Below are positions 50,641 to 58,634 of a stretch of 64,000 nucleotides of DNA, one piece after another. How positions within the stretch are numbered: position 1 is the stretch's first letter; the number at the start of each line of letters is the position of its first letter. Made by a program: the position numbers and the translations under genes. This DNA is from Parcubacteria group bacterium (lineage in GTDB: Bacteria; Patescibacteria; Paceibacteria; UBA9973; UBA2103): contig JAQBRE010000002.1 of NCBI GenBank assembly GCA_028286605.1, positions 1 through 64,000 of the forward strand, given 5' to 3'. The notes below the pieces were generated by a model that ran no database searches, had not been told where the DNA came from, and saw nothing but the letters and a program-made list of their open reading frames with translations.

Positions 50641-51315
50641 TTAGTTCGTACTCTGCAGCGTCGACAATGTTTTCAGGAGTGCCTGATGCGACGGGAGATT
50701 CGATATGAGCAATTTAGAGTCGCTCCAATTCGCTACGTTGTGTTCGGTAACATCGAAACGCAACACGTCGTTCGTGCGTGCAAGATAATATTCCGTATGC
50801 ACGATTCCTTCGAATCGTTCGACGGTTATAGATTGAAAGGTCTTTCCATTCGTCAGCACGGGTGTGAATTCGTTCATCGCCTTGGCTGCTATACCTGAAG
50901 ATTCGTGTACGGTGTTCGAAAGAATTACATTGTTCGCCGTCTTTCCTGCTGGAATCGGAAAGCTCGTAATAGTTATTGAATCTGGCGTGCCGCTTGCAAC
51001 GTTTGATGCGTAGGCGTCGCGAAGGGTCGGGTCTGCAGCAAGCAGTGCTGCGCTCGCGCCAAAACCTGTAGGAACTACGTAGACGATGCCAAGGCTCACA
51101 TCCGCAGTGTTCGGTGCGGCGCACGCGGCAAAGGCGCAATCTGGGCCGGTACGGCCCACGCTCGTGCCATCAGGACATACCTTCGCTTCCTGCGTGCAGG
51201 CTTTCTGGCTGCCTTGTGGCGTAAGTGCGACCGGTCGCTCCTTCACGCCACGGTATACGAACGCTCCGAAGGCGATGAGCACTACGATAATGATGCCACT
51301 CAGTAATCCTTTCAT
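50641..51315 (-). CDS. Membrane-anchored protein with Cys-rich motif
   Basis: 224 residues: one N-terminal transmembrane helix (LLSGIIIVVLIAFGAFVYRG), a short Kazal-like Cys segment (ACTQEAKVCPDGTSVGRTGP, then DCAFAAC), and a soluble beta domain facing outside. The Cys segment with CPDGT is frequent in exported CPR proteins. Function unknown. Its start lies 6 bp from the mscL stop, so the two are co-transcribed. Confidence 0.6.
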   Translation of the reverse strand: MKGLLSGIIIVVLIAFGAFVYRGVKERPVALTPQGSQKACTQEAKVCPDGTSVGRTGPDCAFAACAAPNTADVSLGIVYVVPTGFGASAALLAADPTLRDAYASNVASGTPDSITITSFPIPAGKTANNVILSNTVHESSGIAAKAMNEFTPVLTNGKTFQSITVERFEGIVHTEYYLARTNDVLRFDVTEHNVANWSDSKLLISNLPSHQALLKTLSTLQSTN

Positions 51316-51321
51316 ACGCGA

Positions 51322-51723
51322 TTAAATAACAGGTTTCTTCAGCGAATCGCGAATTTGTTCCAGCACCATGAGCTCGGCTGATTTTGCCGGCGGCGCTTCC
51401 TGCGGTTCCTGCTTCATAAGGCGATTAATGAAACGAATCACCATGAACAATACGAGCGCGATGATCAGAAAATCGATCACGGCCTGCAGAAACACTCCAT
51501 ATTTTATGGAGACGGTTCCGCCAAGATTGATAACGAGATTCTGAAAATCTATGCGCCCGAGCAGAAGGCCGAGCGGCGGCGTGATGATATTCGTCACGAG
51601 CGAATTCGTGATATTGCTGAAGGCCGTACCGATAACGACACCGATAGCAAGATCCATCACGTTTCCGCGCAGAGCGAATTTCTTGAATTCTTCGAAAAAT
51701 GATTTCATAGGACGATTCTTCAT
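51322..51723 (-). CDS. mscL: Large-conductance mechanosensitive channel
   Basis: 133 residues from the ATG at 51723, chosen for GAGG 5 nt upstream; a second ATG at 51708 is possible. TM1 (FALRGNVMDLAIGVVIGTAF) and TM2 (AVIDFLIIALVLFMVIRFIN) are typical, with a C-terminal helix. Opens under extreme membrane tension to release solutes. A structured RNA lies in its leader. Confidence 0.95.
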   Translation of the reverse strand: MKNRPMKSFFEEFKKFALRGNVMDLAIGVVIGTAFSNITNSLVTNIITPPLGLLLGRIDFQNLVINLGGTVSIKYGVFLQAVIDFLIIALVLFMVIRFINRLMKQEPQEAPPAKSAELMVLEQIRDSLKKPVI

Positions 51724-51779
51724 GCGGTCCTCATAGCGAGGTGGTAGAATAATTGTAACAACAAAATAGAAACTATCTA

Positions 51780-51905
51780 GGTGCGGGCATACCGTCTCAC
51801 CGAATGAAGGTTCCCTTCGTATGCAGGAATAGATCCTGTCCGTAGTTTCCAAGAGCAACCCGCTAATCCGGATTGTTTTTGGTTTCCGGACAGGATCTAT
51901 TTTGT
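51780..51905 (-). promoter_or_regulatory. Highly structured leader RNA of mscL (possible riboswitch)
   Basis: On the minus strand, a perfect 15-bp stem (51828-51842 with 51887-51901) encloses an inner stem (51849-51852/51879-51882) and a 7-bp hairpin (51856-51862/51869-51875). Next, a second domain has GCATAC/GTATGC (51787-51792/51819-51824) around hairpin GAAGG-GAA-CCTTC (51806-51818). It ends in GCCCGCACC about 60 nt before mscL. I cannot assign it to a known class. CCCGCACC also occurs in c-di-AMP riboswitches as I remember them, which is only a weak hint. Confidence 0.5.
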
Positions 51906-51936
51906 AATAATCACAACAGCCTATAATCACGAATAT

Positions 51937-52353
51937 ATGAACCAAGGATCAAAAAAGTTGAGCACGCAGGCAATCGTTCTCATTGGGTTTCTTACCATCC
52001 AATATGTCTTGGGTATGGCAGTGAATCTCTTCGTCCAGTTCCCTGAGGGGGTACAAGGATCTCAATTGTGGAAGTTTGCATGGACACAGACGCTACTCAC
52101 CGTGCATATCAGTATTGGCGTGCTACTTGTGCTTGGCGCCCTCGTATTCGTCGTTCGTTCGTTTCGAAACAAGGATCGAATGTGGATTATTTTTTCGTGC
52201 ACAGGGCTGATCGCAATCGTGACTGCCGGGGTGAGCGGAGCGCTGTTCATGGAAGGCCAGAATGATGCGTATTCTTATAGCATGTCCATTGCATTCTTCG
52301 TTGCGGTGGTCGCATACGGATGGGGCTTATACGCTTCACGCAAAACAACATGA
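51937..52353 (+). CDS. Four-helix membrane protein of unknown function
   Basis: 138 residues with four transmembrane segments (AIVLIGFLTIQYVLGMAVNL; LLTVHISIGVLLVLGALVFV; WIIFSCTGLIAIVTAGVSGA; SIAFFVAVVAYGWGLYA). A His within TM2 recalls haem-binding helices but is single. A TATAAT at 51921-51926 gives a short leader. Its stop overlaps the SDR start (ATGA). Confidence 0.6.
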   Translation: MNQGSKKLSTQAIVLIGFLTIQYVLGMAVNLFVQFPEGVQGSQLWKFAWTQTLLTVHISIGVLLVLGALVFVVRSFRNKDRMWIIFSCTGLIAIVTAGVSGALFMEGQNDAYSYSMSIAFFVAVVAYGWGLYASRKTT

Positions 52354-53009
52354 AGCGGGTTGTGCTTACTGGAATCAGTCGCGGTATCGGACGCGCAACA
52401 GCTGAATATTTTCTCGAAAACGGGTGGTTTGTTGTAGGCACCTCTACTACAGGGGCCAGCACGCTCTCGCATGCCAACCTTACCCTGCTTCAGCTTGATC
52501 TTGGAAATGCAGCAAGTATTGCCGCGTGTGTCAGCTCGATACGCAAGGAGGGCTGGGAAATCGATGTGCTTATCAACAATGCGGGCATTAACCCTGGACC
52601 AGATACCTATCCGCTCTCAATACCGATACTACGTTCAACGCTTGAGGTAGACCTGATCGGTCTTATTGATTTTACGGAACAGCTGTTGCCCTTCATGCAT
52701 TCAGAGGGGCGCATTATTAATCTCACTTCGAGTGCCGGCATCATTGCAAACGATGCCATGCAAGTTCCTCTCACTCCGTACCGAATTGCGAAGGCAGGGC
52801 TGAATATGTACACGCATACACTTGCAAGCCGTCTAGCTAGCCAAGGCATAACCGTTGCAGCATGCCACCCCGGCTGGGTTCGCACTGACATGGGATCGTC
52901 GCACGCGCCGAAGCTGCCTCAAGAAGTCGCGGAGGAATTGTTTTGGTTGGCCACTGAGGATATAGATTCAGGGCACTTATGGGAAAACAAGCGGATAACG
53001 AATTGGTAG
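52350..53009 (+). CDS. Short-chain dehydrogenase/reductase
   Basis: 219 residues from the ATG at 52350, which overlaps the upstream stop. Cofactor motif TGISRGIGRA, then NNAG, and the catalytic YRIAK. Substrate unknown. Translationally coupled to the membrane protein in front. Confidence 0.85.
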   Translation: MKRVVLTGISRGIGRATAEYFLENGWFVVGTSTTGASTLSHANLTLLQLDLGNAASIAACVSSIRKEGWEIDVLINNAGINPGPDTYPLSIPILRSTLEVDLIGLIDFTEQLLPFMHSEGRIINLTSSAGIIANDAMQVPLTPYRIAKAGLNMYTHTLASRLASQGITVAACHPGWVRTDMGSSHAPKLPQEVAEELFWLATEDIDSGHLWENKRITNW

Positions 53010-53218
53010 AGATACGGGCCATCTCATCAACTCGTAATAAACGGGGGCGAGAGGGGTGCGGGTTATATAACCGATTACTTGAGTATATTATCAGACCCTG
53101 AATATATGGCAGGAATCAAAGAAAAGCTAGGTTTGATTGCTTCATATTCGAAATAAGCCACGGTAGACAATACGGGTGTAATTGCTAGGCTTAAGCAGGA
53201 ATATTCACGGAGGCTGAA
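53010..53218 (+). other. Intergenic region with palindrome
   Basis: No convincing gene. It contains a perfect 12-bp palindrome GGTTATATAACC near 53062 and a 16-codon open frame at 53106 without a ribosome-binding site. It marks the left border of the accessory stretch that continues to the right edge. Confidence 0.4.
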
Positions 53219-53413
53219 ATGGACTATGTTCGTAAGCCGAAACCCACGGCACAAGAGCTGCAGGCCGATCCTGACCTCATGGCTGTCTGTCGCTGGAAAG
53301 AACCGCAGCTGGATGAACCAAAAGCTGACTCTGCTGCAGGCGTCGCTTTCGCTAAGAAGCATAGGCCGGGATTCTTCCGGCTTGCAGGCAGAGCTCTGGG
53401 CCTACTGGGCTAA
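53219..53413 (+). CDS. Small protein of unknown function
   Basis: 64 residues. GGAGG lies 5 nt before the ATG, the best support for the gene. Basic C-terminus (KKHRPGFFRLAGRALGLLG). No recognised domain. Confidence 0.45.
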   Translation: MDYVRKPKPTAQELQADPDLMAVCRWKEPQLDEPKADSAAGVAFAKKHRPGFFRLAGRALGLLG

Positions 53414-53447
53414 GAAGCGTCGCTCGACTCCGGTCGGGCGATTTCTT

Positions 53448-54044
53448 TTAGTTTAGCTGCGCCAAATAGTGACCGATGTCTTTCTGAGAATCCACCAGAT
53501 ACGCAGTTCCGCCTAAATCTTCAAACAGTTTGCATACTCCCACGGAATCATCGATTACTGAGCAATCCTTTATCAAGACTGCATATTTGTCCGCATATTT
53601 CTTAAATACTTCCCCGTCGTTTTCCGTTTTGAATATTCCTTCATCATAGGAATTACTAATCGCATCGAAATATGAATCCAGATGTAATGCCGGCACGGTA
53701 AAGCGATTCAGACTGTCCATGTTTACGGTAATAAGAATCGTAGTAAATCTGTCTCGGAGTTCCTTGATCTGTTCCAAGACAGCATGGTCTACATGCATAG
53801 TCTGACTATCTTTAACGAAGGTTTCCCATATGCCTTCATGCGGAACCCCAAGTTCTGCAGCAAGATACTGATTTACTTCTTCAGACGTCTTCTTCCCTCT
53901 CATCCAATCCTGCAGATAGGTTCTGTCCTCTCCGAAAAGTACTTCTTGAACTTTCTGATATTGATCTACAGGAAGACCTCTCCAGAAGCGATCGTGGCAC
54001 AGCGTACCGTCGAAATCTATAAATAGAACTGGTTTCGTGGTCAT
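53448..54044 (-). CDS. HAD-superfamily hydrolase
   Basis: 198 residues. Motif I FIDFDGTLC, motif II in TTILITVNMDS, motif III/IV in VLIKDCSVIDDSVGVC. A helical cap (about 20-90) suggests a C1-type cap. Probably a small-molecule phosphatase; the substrate is unknown. Base composition is more AT-rich than the housekeeping genes. Confidence 0.8.
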   Translation of the reverse strand: MTTKPVLFIDFDGTLCHDRFWRGLPVDQYQKVQEVLFGEDRTYLQDWMRGKKTSEEVNQYLAAELGVPHEGIWETFVKDSQTMHVDHAVLEQIKELRDRFTTILITVNMDSLNRFTVPALHLDSYFDAISNSYDEGIFKTENDGEVFKKYADKYAVLIKDCSVIDDSVGVCKLFEDLGGTAYLVDSQKDIGHYLAQLN

Positions 54045-54111
54045 GTGAATCTTTTGATTATCTTCAGTTTAATCGCAGCATACTCGCTTACTGCTTGAAA
54101 CAGAAACGTAG

Positions 54112-54138
54112 TAGCCCCCAGATTGCTCCGGGGGCTAG
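54112..54138 (-). terminator. Terminator-like hairpin
   Basis: TAGCCCC / GGGGGCTA stem just beyond the stop of the gene at 54142. Confidence 0.55.
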
Positions 54139-54141
54139 GCC

Positions 54142-54564
54142 TCATGCGGCTACGAGAGTGGCTCTCACTCCGGACTCGATCGAGTCGACCAGTTTCCATG
54201 AATGAACCCAGTTCAAGGATCGATCACGGAGCCAGTAGAGCCGGTTAGTGCTTTCGGCCCTGACCATTGTTCCCTTTTCAGGAAGCTGTTGACCACGACG
54301 GAAATGTACGAAGCTCGTGCAAGAAACGCCAGTCATCACAATCGGCCCATCTTGGAGGGACGGATCGATAGTCCCGCCGCGCTTGAGACCGACTTCTATT
54401 GCTCCGCCAGGAAGAGTCGTGATCATATCGACCACACCTTCCGTGACGTCATTCCCTTGACCCTGAATCTTCGTCAGGAGAGGAGTGGGCATCCACTTAT
54501 ATGTGAGGACGCCAAGAACCGAGACTGCTGCTGCAGCTCCGATGGCTAATTGCTGTAAGATCAT
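54142..54564 (-). CDS. Membrane-anchored protein of unknown function
   Basis: 140 residues with one N-terminal transmembrane helix (LAIGAAAAVSVLGVLTYKWM) and a beta-rich soluble domain containing VEVGLKRGG-like strands (IEVGLKRGGTIDPSLQDGPI). No recognised family. Confidence 0.5.
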   Translation of the reverse strand: MILQQLAIGAAAAVSVLGVLTYKWMPTPLLTKIQGQGNDVTEGVVDMITTLPGGAIEVGLKRGGTIDPSLQDGPIVMTGVSCTSFVHFRRGQQLPEKGTMVRAESTNRLYWLRDRSLNWVHSWKLVDSIESGVRATLVAA

Positions 54565-54636
54565 ATTTCGTCTCCACGTTTACCCGAGCGAACGATACTA
54601 TAGAAAACTTTAAAAGCTAGCTTCGATTAAAAAGAA

Positions 54637-54660
54637 GCCCTCTCACGTGGAGAGGGCCAA
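54637..54660 (-). terminator. Terminator of the parB-like operon
   Basis: GCCCTCT / AGAGGGC hairpin followed by TTCTTTTT on the minus strand. Confidence 0.75.
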
Positions 54661-54688
54661 TTGAATCAAAGCTCTTATCGAATGCAGG

Positions 54689-55738
54689 CTAGCTAGTCTT
54701 GCGCTTGCCTTCACCAGCGGTGAGACGGGAACGCATGCCTCGGATACTGCCGACCGTTCTGCCAAGTTGCTTGCTCAGCTCTTCGTCGGATGGTCGATCA
54801 TCAGCAGTGATCTTGGTCAGGTCACCGGCAGGCCATTCGCCACCATGGTTGCGGGGATTCTCGACGAGATTCCCCTGCGGCATGGGACGGGTGAATACCT
54901 GAGTTCTCTGTCCACCCGCGAACTGGCCGCGAATGGTTCGAACTTGAACCTCGAGCTCGTGAAGAGACATCGAGATGACTGATCGTTCCTCCGCGTTCAT
55001 CTTCTTGATCGCGGCCTTGTTCGGCATCTTTCCGAGCCACGTGGTGAACATGTCCACTTTGACCCGAACCTTCTCGGCCGAGAGCTGGCTCCTGCTTGCG
55101 CGGTGGGGCCGGCCTTCTCCGAGTTCACGTTCGATGATCACGCGCAGTTCAGGCGGAGTCAGGCGATCGGATGCCGCTTTCGCTGCATACTGCACCTGCT
55201 CGTCACCAGTCGAAAGTTTCGCCAGCACGCCGACGAAACCGATTCCCAAAGCCTTCTTGGCGATGAGCGCCTGGACTTCTTCAGGCAGGCTGAGCAACTG
55301 GATGCGGGCCGTCACGTAGTGGCTGCCCTTGCGGGTTTTCTCCGCCACCTGCTCGACACCGAGACCGTAGTCCTTCATCAGACGAAGGAAGGCTCGCGCC
55401 TCTTCGAATGCGTTCAGGTCGTCTCGATGCAGGTTTTCAGCGAGAGCCATCAGAATGTAATTAAGGGGACTGCTCTCCTCGATTACAATCGCGTCGATGT
55501 ATTCCTGCCCATTCCGTTTCGCAGACCGAAGGCGGCGCGAACCGATGATGAGTTCGTAGTTCTCGTTCTCGAGCTCAGCCACAAGAATGGGCTGCAGCTG
55601 TCCTTCTTCTGAGAACGAACCGCTCAGCTCTTCCAACGATTCCTCGTTGTAGTCCGAACGCAGCTGAACCAGATCCTCCATGATGGAGGCGACGAGTATG
55701 CGCTTGTAGGTGCGCGAAACCATAGACGATATGCTCAT
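54689..55738 (-). CDS. ParB-like nuclease-domain protein
   Basis: 349 residues. N-terminal ParB/Srx domain (about 15-110) with LQPILVAELENENYELIIGS, RRLRSAKRNGQEY and the ENLHRDDLNAFEEARAF box. A KorB-like helix-turn-helix follows (LGVEQVAEKTRKGSHYVTAR). The C-terminal 120 residues are unrelated to chromosomal ParB and end with a second HTH-like segment (SDEELSKQLGRTVGSIRGMR). No ParA gene is adjacent. The start overlaps the upstream stop by ATGA, so it is coupled to the repeat protein. Plasmid- or element-type ParB is likely. Confidence 0.8.
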   Translation of the reverse strand: MSISSMVSRTYKRILVASIMEDLVQLRSDYNEESLEELSGSFSEEGQLQPILVAELENENYELIIGSRRLRSAKRNGQEYIDAIVIEESSPLNYILMALAENLHRDDLNAFEEARAFLRLMKDYGLGVEQVAEKTRKGSHYVTARIQLLSLPEEVQALIAKKALGIGFVGVLAKLSTGDEQVQYAAKAASDRLTPPELRVIIERELGEGRPHRASRSQLSAEKVRVKVDMFTTWLGKMPNKAAIKKMNAEERSVISMSLHELEVQVRTIRGQFAGGQRTQVFTRPMPQGNLVENPRNHGGEWPAGDLTKITADDRPSDEELSKQLGRTVGSIRGMRSRLTAGEGKRKTS

Positions 55739-56796
55739 CTCTTTACCCTCCGACGGGTGTTTGCATGTTGATGGGATGTAGCCAGAACCGATTGGTATTC
55801 CTCAGGACTGACCGTCAGCAGCCATGCCCGAGTAGACCAGATACGCAGGTGTTTCCGATAGGATATTCCTGCAGCTTCTACTGCCTGACCCCAGGTGCCG
55901 AACATACGTGTAGCGCCTGCGGTTAAACCGGGGTAGCCGACCTGAATGGCCATGTAGCTGAGTCGGACACCGGCCTTTTCAAGGGCCTGAATCTCTTCAA
56001 TCACTTTTTCTTTCGTCCACCAGTAGCGACGTACCTTTCGAATGTCTTCGTAATCGAGCCCTGCAGCTTCTAGTGCTTGCGCATAGGAGCCGAAGAGACG
56101 AATCGCAGAGGTGACGATATTCTGATATGGCTTGCCGCGAAGCGCAGCAAAATGAAGCTCGACTCCGTCAGCATGAAGTTTACGGAGATTCACGATGACA
56201 ACGTCTTTGTCATAGATGATGCCGGGACGTGGATCGATCGGAGGAAGTCCAGCCGCTACACGCGCCTGTGCCCAACCTAATTTTCCGAAGTGAGACATCG
56301 CTGCCTCATACAATCCGACATCCTCAGCCTGAACGACAGTTCCGCTAAGAGAGAAGCCTTCTTCCTTACGTTTCAGTATTTCTTGAACGATCAGCTCTTT
56401 AGACCAAGATCTTTTAGGAGCGACCAATCGTACTGAATCATATGGAATGCCAGCAGCTTCCAAGGCTTGCGCCCACCCGCCGAAATAAGTTATCGACGAC
56501 GTGTACAAGCTGCCATGTGTTTCTTTTACAGAAGCGTTATTCAGCGGCTCGCCGCTATCTACCATTTCTGCAATCTTCTCCAAGATTATTTCCTTGCTCC
56601 ACACATTCCGACGGCGTACAGCGTATGTAAGCTCTGCCGCAATCAACACCTTCCTCCACGTGCCGTGGTATTTCACACCGGCAGAATAGAGGTCGCAGTG
56701 ATTTTCCTGAATGTAGTAAGCGTTTATCCGCTCACCCTTAAGGTGTAATTCCTTAACTGCTGAGATAACGATCTCAGCATTCCATTTCTGGCGCAT
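55735..56796 (-). CDS. Protein of five tandem DNA-binding-type repeats
   Basis: 353 residues made of five repeats of about 58-65 residues (starting near 4, 64, 129, 190 and 258), each with a Trp/Lys-Glu start (WSKEIILEKI), a middle G.L segment and an ending like FGGWAQALEAAGIPY. The pattern resembles the HNH_repeat/homing-endonuclease-associated helix-turn-helix module, but there is no nuclease motif. It is coupled to the ParB-like gene and could recognise a repeated DNA site. Confidence 0.6.
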   Translation of the reverse strand: MRQKWNAEIVISAVKELHLKGERINAYYIQENHCDLYSAGVKYHGTWRKVLIAAELTYAVRRRNVWSKEIILEKIAEMVDSGEPLNNASVKETHGSLYTSSITYFGGWAQALEAAGIPYDSVRLVAPKRSWSKELIVQEILKRKEEGFSLSGTVVQAEDVGLYEAAMSHFGKLGWAQARVAAGLPPIDPRPGIIYDKDVVIVNLRKLHADGVELHFAALRGKPYQNIVTSAIRLFGSYAQALEAAGLDYEDIRKVRRYWWTKEKVIEEIQALEKAGVRLSYMAIQVGYPGLTAGATRMFGTWGQAVEAAGISYRKHLRIWSTRAWLLTVSPEEYQSVLATSHQHANTRRRVKR

Positions 56797-56881
56797 GCGA
56801 GACCTTTCTCAGATAAGAGTTTGGTTCTCAAAGAACCGTTTAGCTAATAATTTTATATTACAAAAATCTACTAAAGTCAAT

Positions 56882-57121
56882 TTAGAGAACCAGCTTCCCT
56901 ATTGCGACTACAGCAATCACGACCCAAACGATATTTAAGATTCCAGGCTGATAGGCCTTCTTGTAAAAAGAAACAATGACGATTCCAACCGCGCCTGTAC
57001 CATTCAAGACCTGATACCAGAGATCCGTTGCGGGCAGTACGGAGAAACTCACTAACGCATATGCAAGAACAATTGCGATTGTTCCGTACCAACCTACTGC
57101 TTCAACAAGAAGCTTCTTCAT
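56882..57121 (-). CDS. Small membrane protein (CBU_0592-like)
   Basis: 79 residues with three hydrophobic helices (GWYGTIAIVLAYALVSFSVL; VLNGTGAVGIVIVSFYKKAY; NIVWVVIAVVAIGKLVL). It resembles the CBU_0592 family of small membrane proteins. Last gene of the HerA operon, 2 bp after the preceding stop. Confidence 0.6.
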   Translation of the reverse strand: MKKLLVEAVGWYGTIAIVLAYALVSFSVLPATDLWYQVLNGTGAVGIVIVSFYKKAYQPGILNIVWVVIAVVAIGKLVL

Positions 57122-57123
57122 AT

Positions 57124-57609
57124 TTATTTAGGAGCATCAGGATCGAGAACCTTTCGTGCCTCAGTAAGCTTCCCCTCACCAATCAATACCATTCCTTCGC
57201 AGGCTGCTAAGAAATCAGCATCAAGATGCTCCTGACCAATATAGTGCGCTGCAAGTCTTGCTAGTTCTTTAATCGCTGTGTGATATGGGGTAGCCAGTTC
57301 TTCTGGGACTTCAATGTTCTTGCGAGCGCGTTCCATTTCTATAAACGCGGGCAGAACGAACATATCTCTTGCGAATTGCTGTGATGTGCGTGCAGCGATT
57401 TCAGCAAGATGCGGTACTGCTGCAAATGACGCAGGATAGACATCACCCTGGTGACAAAGACCCGACCATAAGGAAGCCCATGGCTCAGCATTATTCTCAG
57501 AACTTGCGCCTGGGTCTGCTTCTAGCTGCTTTAACAAACTAGAAATATTTTCTCCATTATTGTATGCATCTGGCAGTTTAGCCCATTCAGGGCTTCCGAG
57601 TTCAATCAT
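57124..57609 (-). CDS. Unknown protein of the type found in immunity-gene clusters
   Basis: 161 residues from the ATG at 57609; the longer frame overlaps the preceding gene. Conserved-looking segments are EWAKLPDAYNNGENISSLLK and ASLWSGLCHQGDVYPASFAA, then VPHLAEIAA. I recall this pattern from uncharacterised proteins in polymorphic-toxin immunity loci. Predicted all-helical, HEAT-like. Lies 25 bp after the Imm26-like gene. Confidence 0.55.
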   Translation of the reverse strand: MIELGSPEWAKLPDAYNNGENISSLLKQLEADPGASSENNAEPWASLWSGLCHQGDVYPASFAAVPHLAEIAARTSQQFARDMFVLPAFIEMERARKNIEVPEELATPYHTAIKELARLAAHYIGQEHLDADFLAACEGMVLIGEGKLTEARKVLDPDAPK

Positions 57610-57634
57610 GGTGAGAGTATAGCAGCCAACTTTA

Positions 57635-58618
57635 TTACAAATACTTGCGTACGCTTTCGAGTAGTTCAACGCGCTTCGGGTTTGCCTTCGGGTTTGTTTC
57701 CATCCATTCCTTTGCCGCACTCCAGAAACGATGTATTTCGTCCCACCAGATCTTAGTGCGAGGAAGAATGAACGGCTCAATCACATGCTGCGACAATTTC
57801 AGGTTTATAGATACTGTTTGGAAGTCTTCAAGGAAACTAAGACCGAACCTCTGCGTAACCTGATTTGCATCGGTGAATACGATTTCTAAAACAGCAAAGA
57901 GATCATGTACCTTCGCGACGTTGCCATTCTGTATTTCAGTAGTAGCAGCCCACACTACTTCTTTAAGATACGTTGCGGCAGACTCATCGGTGAACTCTGC
58001 TGGTGAAACAATCTCGGGATACAGATGTTCAAGCGGCTTAAAAAGAAATCCTGGATGTTCTTCGCCTTCCGTCGCAGCAATGTTCTTACCAATTGAATCT
58101 CCTGTAGCGTGTTCGTACATTTGAAGATCGGAAAGCAATATTCCCTCTTCGGGGCGTGCGGCCAGAAGAACAATCTTTCTCAGGTCATGCCTTGCGTAGT
58201 CATATGTTGAAGGCTCTGACTGTCCATCCAAACTCACGTTAAGGAATATACGATTTGCCCTAAGCCAGATGTAGTTATAGCTATCGGCCGCTTGGGTTGG
58301 CTCAACGATGATATTGTCTTTTTCGAGAGGACGATTTCCGAGCACTTCTCCGCCGATCTTCGTGATCGCGAGCACGTGCATGTTTGCGTGCTCTAGTATC
58401 TTTGAACCAGCAATACTATCACCGGTTGGCGGTTCGTTTCCGTGCCAATCCATCAGCGCACCGTGGAAGGAAACCTTAGCACCAGGGTCTCCAGACTCGG
58501 GAATCTCAAGTACGCGACCGCATGCAAAAGAGCCGTCCTGGAGCGGTATAGCCCAAAAGTCGCCTGGCGTCAGGTGTGCATTTGATTTAGGTACGAACGG
58601 GTAGGTTTGTGTGGCCAT
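57635..58618 (-). CDS. Imm26-like immunity protein fused to a second domain
   Basis: 327 residues. Residues about 10-130 resemble immunity protein 26 (PF15428): LTPGDFWAIPLQDGSFACGR followed by VLEIP. Residues about 215-327 resemble the DUF7674-type domain (VHDLFAVLEIVFTDANQVTQ, then FGLSFLEDFQ and a Trp-rich WWDEIHRFW). Both are linked to immunity against polymorphic toxins. No toxin gene is nearby. The HerA-like stop lies 16 bp upstream. Confidence 0.65.
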   Translation of the reverse strand: MATQTYPFVPKSNAHLTPGDFWAIPLQDGSFACGRVLEIPESGDPGAKVSFHGALMDWHGNEPPTGDSIAGSKILEHANMHVLAITKIGGEVLGNRPLEKDNIIVEPTQAADSYNYIWLRANRIFLNVSLDGQSEPSTYDYARHDLRKIVLLAARPEEGILLSDLQMYEHATGDSIGKNIAATEGEEHPGFLFKPLEHLYPEIVSPAEFTDESAATYLKEVVWAATTEIQNGNVAKVHDLFAVLEIVFTDANQVTQRFGLSFLEDFQTVSINLKLSQHVIEPFILPRTKIWWDEIHRFWSAAKEWMETNPKANPKRVELLESVRKYL

Positions 58619-58634
58619 ATTCGCAGAGTAGCAT

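Noticed and set aside
53106..53156. 16-codon open frame
   Set aside because: No ribosome-binding site and too short to support alone.
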